DNA of 64,000 bases, taken from Haloarcula rubra. Its GTDB lineage: Archaea > Halobacteriota > Halobacteria > Halobacteriales > Haloarculaceae. The position numbers and the translations under genes are program-made. The notes under the pieces were generated by a model. That model was not told the origin of the DNA and did not search any database. It worked only from the letters and a program-made list of their open reading frames with translations. The stretch covers positions 1 to 64,000 of the forward strand of contig NZ_RKLR01000001.1 in NCBI RefSeq assembly GCF_019599465.1. Direction: 5' to 3'. The first letter of the stretch is position 1, and each line of letters begins with the position of its first letter. Positions 57,935-64,000 of the stretch are shown in pieces.

Positions 57935-59353
57935 ATGACGCAACTGGCAGCCGCCCGACGTGGCACCGTCACCGAAGCGATGGAGCGAGTCGCAGAGCGG
58001 GAGCAGTGTGCGCCCGAGTTCGTCCGTCAGCAGGTGGCCGACGGACGGGCCGTGATTCCGGCCAACGTCGGCCACGACGCGCTGGACCCGATGGTAATCG
58101 GTCGCGAGTTCGGGACCAAAGTCAACGCGAACATCGGCAACAGCGAGGAGACGGGCGACGTCGACGGCGAACTGGAGAAACTCCACACCGCCGTCCACTA
58201 CGGCGCCGACACCGTGATGGACCTCTCGACGGGTGCGAACCTCGACGCCATTCGTGAGGCCAACGTCGAACACTCGCCGGTGCCGATAGGGACCGTCCCC
58301 ATCTACGAGGCGGTCAAGCGGGTCGACGACGTGGCCGACGTCACGCACGAACTACTGCTCGACGTCGTCGAGAAGCAGGCCGAACAGGGCGTCGACTACA
58401 TGACCATCCACGCGGGCGTCCTGCTGGAGCACCTGCCGCTGACCGACGGCCGGACGACCGGCATCGTCTCGCGCGGCGGGTCCATCCTCGCCCAGTGGAT
58501 AGAGGAGCGAGGGATGCAGAACCCGCTGTACACGACGTTCGAGGAGATATGCGAACTGTTCCGCGAGTACGACGTGACGTTCAGTCTCGGCGACGGCCTC
58601 CGTCCGGGGTGTCTGGCCGACGCCGGCGACGACGCCCAGTTCGCGGAACTGGACACGCTCGGCGACCTCACGCGGACGGCGTGGGAACACGACGTGCAGG
58701 TGATGGTCGAGGGTCCCGGCCACGTCCCGATGGACCAGATTGCCGACCAGGTCGAACGGCAACAGGACGTCTGTGACGGCGCGCCCTTCTACGTGCTGGG
58801 ACCGCTGGTGACCGACGTCGCACCGGGGTACGACCACATCACCAGCGCCATCGGGGCGACCGAGGCGGCCCGAGCCGGCGCGGCGATGCTCTGCTACGTC
58901 ACGCCCAAGGAGCATCTTGGACTGCCAGACCGCGAGGACGTGCGCGACGGCCTCGCGGCGTATCGCGTCGCCGCTCACGCCGCCGACGTAGCGAACGGCC
59001 GGGAGGGCGCTCGCGACTGGGACGACGCGCTCTCAGAGGCCCGCTACGCCTTCGACTGGGCCGAGCAGTTCGAGTTGGCGTTAGACCCCGACCGCGCCCG
59101 GTCCTACCACGACCAGACGCTCCCCGGCGACAACTACAAGGAGGCTCGCTTCTGCTCGATGTGCGGCGTCGACTTCTGCTCGATGCGCATCGACCAAGAC
59201 GCCCGGGAGGCGGGCGAGATGGCGACCATCGCGTCCGAGGACGAGGAGCGCACGGACCTCTCGACGTCGGTGGCCGCCGAGGTGAACCGCCCGCCGGTCG
59301 GCACGCACGAGAGCACGCCTGTCGACGAGGCTACCACGGCCGACGACGACTGA
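57935..59353 (+). CDS. thiC: Phosphomethylpyrimidine synthase ThiC
   Basis: The 472-residue radical SAM enzyme makes HMP-phosphate from AIR in thiamine synthesis. Motifs are [60 protein letters not shown], and the C-terminal radical-SAM cluster CSMCGVDFC (C-x2-C-x4-C). The last 40 residues are an acidic tail. The promoter has a repeated ATAAC element. It stands alone; other thi genes are not in the window. Confidence 0.95.
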   Translation: MTQLAAARRGTVTEAMERVAEREQCAPEFVRQQVADGRAVIPANVGHDALDPMVIGREFGTKVNANIGNSEETGDVDGELEKLHTAVHYGADTVMDLSTGANLDAIREANVEHSPVPIGTVPIYEAVKRVDDVADVTHELLLDVVEKQAEQGVDYMTIHAGVLLEHLPLTDGRTTGIVSRGGSILAQWIEERGMQNPLYTTFEEICELFREYDVTFSLGDGLRPGCLADAGDDAQFAELDTLGDLTRTAWEHDVQVMVEGPGHVPMDQIADQVERQQDVCDGAPFYVLGPLVTDVAPGYDHITSAIGATEAARAGAAMLCYVTPKEHLGLPDREDVRDGLAAYRVAAHAADVANGREGARDWDDALSEARYAFDWAEQFELALDPDRARSYHDQTLPGDNYKEARFCSMCGVDFCSMRIDQDAREAGEMATIASEDEERTDLSTSVAAEVNRPPVGTHESTPVDEATTADDD

Positions 59354-59402
59354 CGCCAGTCCGGCGATAGTTCTTTGTGAGTGTGTCGCGTACTACGAAA
59401 CG

Positions 59403-59471
59403 ATGTCGAAGAAGGTACTCGCCGTCGTCGCTATCGTCGCCCTCGCACTGGTCTACTTCGCCAAGAAGTAA
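59403..59471 (+). CDS. 22-residue membrane microprotein
   Basis: The frame MSKKVLAVVAIVALALVYFAKK is a single hydrophobic helix with lysines at both ends. It starts 49 bases after thiC stops. A TTCTTTG sequence about 28-32 bp before the ATG may be a TATA element, suggesting a separate leaderless transcript. Lysine flanks and 15 hydrophobic residues make a membrane location likely. It is not recognisable as a known family. Confidence 0.45.
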   Translation: MSKKVLAVVAIVALALVYFAKK

Positions 59472-59550
59472 CGACAGAGGGTCCCCACTAGTACAGCCTA
59501 CGACCACCCTTTTCAGAACCCTTACCCCGGCCAGTGACCAACGGGACTCC

Positions 59551-60375
59551 ATGTACGGCGTCGTCACGCGCAACGAGGAGGAGACCGAGTGGTCGGAGTT
59601 CGACCGGGCGTTCTACGAGGTCAAGGACGTCACCGGCCGGGCCGTCGAACCGATTCCCGGCGCGGTGAACATGGTGTCGTGTTTCGGGGACAACGCCGTC
59701 GAGAGCGAGCAAGACCTGCTGGCGTTCGACGACGAGGGCACCGCCGCCACGCGGAACGAACCGTACTTCGACTGGACGTACGTCTGCCCGACCCACGAAC
59801 GCTATCGGGAAGGGTTGCTGGACATCGTCGAAGAGGCCGCCGAGGTCAACGAGGACGTCCGTCTGGACGACGTGGGCTTTCCCCGCGACGAGTACTGCCA
59901 CTGCGACCGGTGCGAACGGAAGTTCGCCGACAGCGAGTTCGAGGACTGGGCAGCGTGGCGGACGAACGTCATCACCTCCTTCGTCGCCGACGCCCGCGAG
60001 CGAGTGCCCGGCGACCTCTATCTCACGCTGTACCCCGACCCCTATCCGGGCCACCTTGAATCGCGGACCGGCGTCGACGTGGACGCTATCGACGAGTACG
60101 TCGACGAGTTCGTCGTCCCCATCTACGACATGGCCTACTCGACGACGTACTGGCTGGAGATTCTCGCGAAGGGGTTCGTCGACCGACTCGACACCCAGTT
60201 CAGCATCGAACTGTACGCCGTCGACGTCGACATCGACGACCTCGCGAAGGCCGTCAAGGTGGCCGCCGAGTACGGCCACACCGTCCTCTTCGGCTACGAC
60301 GCCAGCAACGCCCGCGCGACGGTCCGTCGACTCGACGCCGACGCACGCGAGGGGCAGTCGTTCGGCCCCGAGTGA
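59551..60375 (+). CDS. Conserved-looking hypothetical protein with CxCxxC motif
   Basis: The 274-residue protein has the segment LDDVGFPRDEYCHCDRCERKFADSEFEDW near 103-131, with a C-x-C-x2-C cysteine group. Strand-helix repeats (LTLYPDPYPGHLESRTGVDVDAIDEYVDEFVVPIYDMAYST, FSIELYAVDVDIDDLAKAVK, TVLFGYDAS) suggest a TIM-barrel-like hydrolase fold. The cysteine group after an aspartate-rich loop is reminiscent of glycoside-hydrolase-like proteins, which is a weak guess. No export signal is present. I cannot give a function. Confidence 0.6.
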   Translation: MYGVVTRNEEETEWSEFDRAFYEVKDVTGRAVEPIPGAVNMVSCFGDNAVESEQDLLAFDDEGTAATRNEPYFDWTYVCPTHERYREGLLDIVEEAAEVNEDVRLDDVGFPRDEYCHCDRCERKFADSEFEDWAAWRTNVITSFVADARERVPGDLYLTLYPDPYPGHLESRTGVDVDAIDEYVDEFVVPIYDMAYSTTYWLEILAKGFVDRLDTQFSIELYAVDVDIDDLAKAVKVAAEYGHTVLFGYDASNARATVRRLDADAREGQSFGPE

Positions 60376-60427
60376 CCGACGGTAGTCGGCAGATGCTTTT
60401 TTCCGTCCGACGCGTGTCGTGTCTGAT

Positions 60428-60667
60428 ATGAAAGCACGAATCAAGCGAACCGTCAGTCGCGCGAAGTACGCCGCAATCGGTGGCGCCGTCGGGGGCGCAC
60501 TGGGCGGCCTGATAGGGCGAAACGCCGCGAGTACGGCCGCCGGCCTCGGTGCCTTCGTCGGCGCTATCGTCGGCGAGAAGTGGGCGTCGGCCGCGCCGAT
60601 GGTCGAGAAGGCCAAATCGAGAGTCCCGAAGAAACAGCGGCCGGACGTGACCGAGGACGAGGCGTAA
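60428..60667 (+). CDS. Glycine-zipper small membrane protein
   Basis: The 79-residue protein has a basic N-terminus and then a glycine-rich hydrophobic stretch with a GxxxG pattern (YAAIGGAVGGALGGLIGRNAASTAAGLGAFVGAIVGEKW). This would insert in or associate with the membrane. The C-terminus is lysine-rich and acidic. Glycine-zipper proteins are diverse, so no function is assigned. A TTTTTTCCG stretch lies about 26-33 bp upstream. Confidence 0.6.
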   Translation: MKARIKRTVSRAKYAAIGGAVGGALGGLIGRNAASTAAGLGAFVGAIVGEKWASAAPMVEKAKSRVPKKQRPDVTEDEA

Positions 60668-60713
60668 CTTCTCCGCCTGATTTTTGCACTGTCCGCCGAA
60701 GCCGCGGTGTGCG

Positions 60714-61274
60714 TCAGTCGAACCGTCGGTCACGCCAGCGCAGAATCTCGTCGCGGTCCCGCGTGTCCGCTGGCAACTCGTCGAACCACCGGGCCGCGCT
60801 TATCTCGTGGTCGGGGTCGTCGACGACGGCGGTCGTCGTCTCGGCACGCGCCTCGAAGACCGGCAGGACGCCCCACGTGCTGTTGCCGTCACAGTGGAAC
60901 TCCACCCGGCCGAGCATCCCCAGTCCCTCGATAGTCGCCTCGATACCGCCTTCCTCGCCGAGTTCGCGGAGTGCGGCCTCGCGGAACGTCTCGCCGCCGT
61001 CGAGTTCGCCACCCGGGAGGACCCACTTACCGACGCCCTCATGGCGGACCAAGAGGAGGTCGCCGGAGGGGCGGTACGTCAGCGTGTGGGCACCGTAGGG
61101 TGCGCCGTGGTCGCGGGCGTCCTCGGCGACGGACCGAAACCGCGGTCGGGGGACCCGCCGGTGGCGCGTGAACTCGACGAAGTCGTCGTGTCGCTCCGTC
61201 AGGTCGTGGTAAGTCTGCTCGGCCTGCTGGCTGGCGACGTCGGCGAGGTACCACAGGTCGTCGACGGTGGTCAT
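60714..61274 (-). CDS. Nudix hydrolase
   Basis: The 186-residue protein has a Nudix box at about residue 95-117 (GGELDGGETFREAALRELGEEGGI), matching GX5EX7REUXEEXGU. An N-terminal helical region (about 1-60) with VASQQAEQTYHDLTERHDDF resembles that of haloarchaeal Nudix proteins. Substrates of this group (nucleotide or sugar diphosphates) cannot be read from the sequence. The start at 61274 is the first ATG with good codon use. A GTTATAGT element about 95 bp upstream would give a leader of about 70 bases. Confidence 0.88.
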   Translation of the reverse strand: MTTVDDLWYLADVASQQAEQTYHDLTERHDDFVEFTRHRRVPRPRFRSVAEDARDHGAPYGAHTLTYRPSGDLLLVRHEGVGKWVLPGGELDGGETFREAALRELGEEGGIEATIEGLGMLGRVEFHCDGNSTWGVLPVFEARAETTTAVVDDPDHEISAARWFDELPADTRDRDEILRWRDRRFD

Positions 61275-61472
61275 CTGTGGTCGCTGGAGGGGACGTGTCT
61301 GCCGCACGGGGACAGCGACTGGAGAGGCGTAGACGAACCGGTCATAGCCAGAGGTACGCGTGAGATTCACTATAACCCTTCGACACCTGTCCGGACACGG
61401 GACGTTCGACATCGACAGCGGCCGTCGGGGCGAATCAGTCCCTTTTTGACCGGGCACCCAGTACCGCCGGGC

Positions 61473-61655
61473 ATGGCATTCGAAGAAGACGACAGCGTCA
61501 TTCTCCACGACGAGCACAGCGACTACGACGGGCAGGAAGGCACCATCACACAGGTCGTCGAGACGATGTTCGGCGACGCCAACTACACCGTCTCCTTCGA
61601 GGACGGCCAGGAGCAGGGCGTCCCCGAAGACAACCTCGAAGCGGCCGAGGAGTAA
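61473..61655 (+). CDS. Small 60-residue protein with KOW/SH3-like fold
   Basis: The short protein has beta-strand patterns (DDSVILHDEHSDYDGQEGTITQVVETMFGDANYTVSFEDGQEQGV) with a GxEG-type turn, as in SH3-like or KOW-type small domains. It is acidic and soluble. CCCTTTTTG lies about 25-33 bp before the ATG as a TATA-like element. It is followed 7 bases later by the RNA-binding protein gene, so these may be co-transcribed. Confidence 0.7.
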   Translation: MAFEEDDSVILHDEHSDYDGQEGTITQVVETMFGDANYTVSFEDGQEQGVPEDNLEAAEE

Positions 61656-61662
61656 GGCCCAG

Positions 61663-62088
61663 ATGTCGTCGGTGCCGTTCCACTACGTCGACCTCCGGAC
61701 GTTCTGTTACGCCACGGAGGACGAGAGACGCGTCGCCGAAGCCCTGCGTACGTTCCTCCCGGAGGACTGGGAGCTAGAGCGGACGGAGAGCGAGGGCCAC
61801 TACGGCGACCGTATCGTCGTCCTCTCGGCCCGCGTCGAGAACGCCGACGACGTGCGCCACGTCCTCTCGCAGGTGGCGACCCTCGACGACATCGACGACG
61901 TGCGGGCGGAACTAGACGACAGGGTCGACGACAACTGCTCGTTCTTTCTCACCTTCGACAAACAGGCCGCCTTCGGCGGCGAGGTCCGCCGAGGCGACGG
62001 TATCACCCTGCGGGCCAAAGTCGAGGCCTACCCCGCGAAGCGGGAGAAGGCGGTCGCTAACGCCCGCGACCTGCTCGACGAACTGTGA
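61663..62088 (+). CDS. PF01877-type RNA-binding protein (exosome-associated)
   Basis: The 141-residue protein opens FHYVDLRTFCYATEDERRVAEALRTFLPEDWELERTESEGHYGDRIVVLSARVENADDVRHVL, typical of the COG1325/PF01877 family found with exosome and RNase P genes in archaea. It binds RNA, but its precise role is not known. The stop overlaps the ATG of rnp3 by one base (TGATG), so the two are translated together. Confidence 0.85.
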   Translation: MSSVPFHYVDLRTFCYATEDERRVAEALRTFLPEDWELERTESEGHYGDRIVVLSARVENADDVRHVLSQVATLDDIDDVRAELDDRVDDNCSFFLTFDKQAAFGGEVRRGDGITLRAKVEAYPAKREKAVANARDLLDEL

Positions 62089-62786
62089 TGTACGAGGCCG
62101 TCCACGCGCACCCGGACGGCGACAGTACCGTCGCCAGACAGGCGCTCACCGCGGCCGACTACGGCTTCGACGGTGTCGTCGTCCGCAACCACGGCGACGA
62201 ACCCGCCGACTACGACGCCGAGGCCGTCGCCGAGGCGTACGGTATCGACGTCGTCGAGGGCGTGGAGGTCCGGGCGGACACCCCCTCGCAGGCCAGCGGC
62301 CTCGTCGGGAACCACCGCTCGAAACACACCGTCGTCGTCGTCCACGGCGGCGACCGAGCCATCAATCGGTTCGCCGTCGAGAACCCGGCCGTCGACGTCC
62401 TCGCGCACCCGATGCGGGGCGACGGCGACTTCAACCACGTCCTCGCGAACGCCGCGGCCGACAACGGCGTCCGCGTCGAGTTCTCGCTGCGTCAGGTGCT
62501 GGGCGACAGCGGCGGGAGTCGGGTCCGGGCCTTGGGAGACCTGCGGAAACTGCGCGAACTCGTCGCCGACGCGGACGCTCCCTACGTCGTCTCCGCCGAC
62601 CCCCGGAGCCACCTCGAACTCCGGGCCCCGCGCGAACTCGTCGCGCTCGGGGAGGCCATCGGGTTCACCGGCGACCAGATGCGTGAGGGCCTCGAAGCGT
62701 GGAGCCGCCTCGCCGAACGGAACCGCCGAGTGACCGACGACTCGTTCGTCGAACCCGGCGTCCGGCTAGACGAGGACGACGGCTGA
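62088..62786 (+). CDS. rnp3: RNase P protein Rnp3 (Rpp30)
   Basis: The 232-residue protein has a TIM-like fold: YEAVHAHPDGDSTVARQALTAADYGFDGVVVRNHG, then VVEGVEVRADTPSQASGLVGNHRSKHTVVVVHGGDRAINRFAVENPAVDVLAHP and RVEFSLRQVLGDSGGSRVRALGDLRKLREL. With Rnp2 it supports the catalytic domain of RNase P RNA in 5' trimming of tRNA. The start overlaps the preceding gene by one base. The order PF01877-rnp3-rnp2-psmA is common in archaea. Confidence 0.92.
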   Translation: MYEAVHAHPDGDSTVARQALTAADYGFDGVVVRNHGDEPADYDAEAVAEAYGIDVVEGVEVRADTPSQASGLVGNHRSKHTVVVVHGGDRAINRFAVENPAVDVLAHPMRGDGDFNHVLANAAADNGVRVEFSLRQVLGDSGGSRVRALGDLRKLRELVADADAPYVVSADPRSHLELRAPRELVALGEAIGFTGDQMREGLEAWSRLAERNRRVTDDSFVEPGVRLDEDDG

Positions 62787-62845
62787 CTCTGTCGGCCGGT
62801 CGAACTATCGGGAGCATTTTTTACGGGGCGGTACTCGGCGGGAAC

Positions 62846-63248
62846 ACGACAGAGACGCGGCCGACGTTCGGTGCGCTCGTCCTCGCGTCGCTGGCGGGGG
62901 TCGTCGGTACGAAGTACCTGCTCGGCGGCGCACTGGCACTGATAACTGGGTCGGCGAACGGTTCGATGCTGGTGGCGGACTCCGTCGCGCTGACAGTCGG
63001 GTGCGGCGTCCTGCTGGCCGTCGTCGCCGGCGGTCTGGACTCGCTACGCCGCCTTTGCGGTATTCGGTCTCGTGGTCGGTCTCAGCGGCCCGACCGTCTT
63101 GGCCGGGAACTCGATAGTGGTCGCCGAGACCGTCGGGCTGGTGGCCGCCGTGGTCTATCTGGCGGTCCGGAACCCGGTGGACCGAATCGCGGACCCGGCC
63201 GTGGCGTCCGACGACAGCGCCAGTCGGTTCGGGTCGACGCTGCGCTGA
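62846..63248 (+). pseudogene. Decayed small membrane protein between rnp3 and rnp2
   Basis: Frame 2 from about 62846 encodes a hydrophobic protein (TETRPTFGALVLASLAGVVGTKYLLGG, then TGSANGSMLVADSVALTVGCGVLLAVVAGG). The hydrophobic sequence resumes after about 63036 in frame 3 (TRYAAFAVFGLVVGLSGPTVLAGNSIVVAETVGLVAAVVYLAVRNPVDRIAD) up to the TGA at 63246-63248. The switch is a one-base shift near 63033-63045. The expected start reads ACG at 62846-62848 instead of ATG, about 26 bp after a TTTTTTA element. Both point to a recently inactivated gene of about 130 residues. A sequencing error or a non-standard start would be the alternatives. Confidence 0.7.
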
Positions 63249-63268
63249 CCGGCGCCGACACCGCACCG

Positions 63269-63277
63269 TTCTTTACG
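63269..63277 (+). promoter_or_regulatory. TATA-like element before the rnp2 leader ORF
   Basis: TTCTTTACG lies 21-29 bp upstream of the ATG at 63298. It predicts a transcript starting at or near this upstream ORF. Confidence 0.45.
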
Positions 63278-63297
63278 CCGATACGCGAACGACAGGT

Positions 63298-63330
63298 ATG
63301 GGACAGTCACTGACGGAGGGAGGCCGATGA
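63298..63330 (+). other. 10-codon upstream ORF overlapping the rnp2 start
   Basis: ATG at 63298 opens [10 protein letters not shown] and stops at TGA 63328-63330, which overlaps the rnp2 ATG at 63327 (ATGA). A GGAGGGAGG sequence in this ORF lies 3-11 bases before the rnp2 ATG. This suggests rnp2 translation is coupled to that of the leader ORF. Confidence 0.5.
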
Positions 63331-63806
63331 AACACCTCCCGAAACACCTCCAGCCACGGTGGCGTTACCTCGCCGTCGAACTGGAGACGTGGCCCGACGC
63401 CGACGTGGACCGCCGGGCGTTCCAGCGCGAGGTGTGGTACGCCACGCAGAACTTGCTGGGCGACACCGGCAGTGCCGACGTCGACGCGACGGTCCTCCGG
63501 TTCGAACACGACGACGGAACCGGACACGCCATCGTCCGCGTCCGCCGGAACCACACCGACGCGGCCCGCGCGGCGCTGGCCTGTATCGACGCCGTCGACG
63601 GGGCCCCGGTGGGCTTGCGCGTGACGGGCACGAGCGGGACCGTGCGCGCCTGTGAAGAAAAATATATACGCGGGCCGGCGGAACCGTTCGGACAGAGACA
63701 CGTCGTGTTCGAGAACGCAGAACGGAGCGCCCTCGCCCGTCAGAAGCGAGTCGACGTGCGCACCGACCACTCGTTCGTGGGCGCGACAGACCTCGATTTC
63801 CGATAA
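63327..63806 (+). CDS. rnp2: RNase P protein Rnp2 (Pop5)
   Basis: The 159-residue protein has the Pop5 pattern [48 protein letters not shown], then [34 protein letters not shown], and VRACEEKYI as the C-terminal RNA-binding-like part. An additional 40 residues follow and may be a haloarchaeal extension. With Rnp3 it forms the heterotetramer that activates RNase P RNA. A 10-codon ORF overlaps its start. It is 2 bases from psmA. Confidence 0.92.
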   Translation: MKHLPKHLQPRWRYLAVELETWPDADVDRRAFQREVWYATQNLLGDTGSADVDATVLRFEHDDGTGHAIVRVRRNHTDAARAALACIDAVDGAPVGLRVTGTSGTVRACEEKYIRGPAEPFGQRHVVFENAERSALARQKRVDVRTDHSFVGATDLDFR

Positions 63807-63808
63807 CT

Positions 63809-64000
63809 ATGCAGGGACAAAATCAACAGCAGGCGTACGACCGCGGGATTACTATCTTCTCTCCGGACGGACGTCTCTATCAGGTAGAGTACGCCCGCGA
63901 AGCGGTCAAGCGGGGTACCGCGAGCATCGGCATCCGGACCAGCGACGGCGTGGTGCTGGCCGTCGACAAGCGCATCCGCTCGCCGCTGATGGAGCGCTCC
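63809..64000 (+). CDS. psmA: Proteasome alpha subunit (partial, cut by window end)
   Basis: The first 64 residues read [50 protein letters not shown], the proteasome A-type signature YDRxxTxFSPDGRLxQVEYAxEAV. The remainder lies outside the window. It is the outer-ring subunit that controls gate opening of the 20S core. It follows rnp2 closely as in many archaea. Confidence 0.97.
   Translation, partial: MQGQNQQQAYDRGITIFSPDGRLYQVEYAREAVKRGTASIGIRTSDGVVLAVDKRIRSPLMERS

Noticed and set aside
62699-63313. Frame of 204 codons starting inside rnp3 taken as one gene
   Set aside because: Its first 45 residues are an out-of-frame reading of rnp3, and its last part is out of frame with the hydrophobic sequence. 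A decayed gene explains it better.

Overview
This window is chromosomal DNA from a haloarchaeon (class Halobacteria). The proteins are strongly acidic, GC content and third-position GC are high, and many genes have a TATA-like element about 25-30 bp upstream of a start codon with almost no leader. Archaeal hallmark genes are present: Nop5/fibrillarin, RNase P proteins Rnp2 and Rnp3, proteasome alpha, archaeal MAT, DacZ and TFB-like and Bat-like regulators. The nar gene order resembles that described for Haloarcula and Haloferax. Placement in a Haloarcula-like family is an inference from that order only.

Layout. 1-1.4 kb is an AT-rich, gene-poor patch with a truncated halocyanin and a Fic/Doc toxin without a recognisable upstream antitoxin. 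1.5-14.5 kb is housekeeping and sensory: luciferase-like oxidoreductase, CPBP protease, DUF1684, a large REC-PAS-GAF histidine kinase, acyl-CoA synthetase, Hsp20, Nop5-fibrillarin, gamma-glutamylcysteine ligase, CoaD and a one-cyclin TFB-like protein. tRNA-Leu(UAG) lies at 14558-14641. 15-17.3 kb holds corrinoid genes (CobT, CbiA). 17.4-21.1 kb holds diadenylate cyclase DacZ, an MscS channel, an acyltransferase and TrkH, which suggests osmotic/potassium control. 21.2-41.3 kb holds purD, a cluster of HTH and Bat-type regulators, two thioredoxin-like proteins, cysK, thiI, MAT, a CYTH protein, threonine dehydratase, a SlyD-type FKBP, a RAD55-like/ParA-like pair and pyrBI.

41.3-57.8 kb is a nitrate-respiration island. 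The minus-strand run narA, Rieske narB, cytochrome b narC, a small ORF, narG, narH, an EbdC-like haem protein, narJ, a membrane protein, a HEAT-repeat protein and an Mrp ATPase fused to DUF2249 looks like one long transcription unit. The regulator narO is divergent, with one CGAA-type palindrome between the two TATA elements. Downstream of narO lie moaB, moaC, a MobB-MoaE fusion and a molybdate/tungstate-type ABC transporter without an ATPase gene. The block therefore covers the nitrate reductase, its electron feed, its chaperone, its regulator and part of its cofactor and metal supply.

57.9-64 kb holds thiC with a repeated promoter motif, a 22-residue membrane microprotein, a Nudix protein, and the RNA/protein-turnover string PF01877 RNA-binding protein, Rnp3, a decayed membrane gene, Rnp2 and PsmA (cut by the window end). 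I saw no CRISPR array, no rRNA and no complete insertion sequence.
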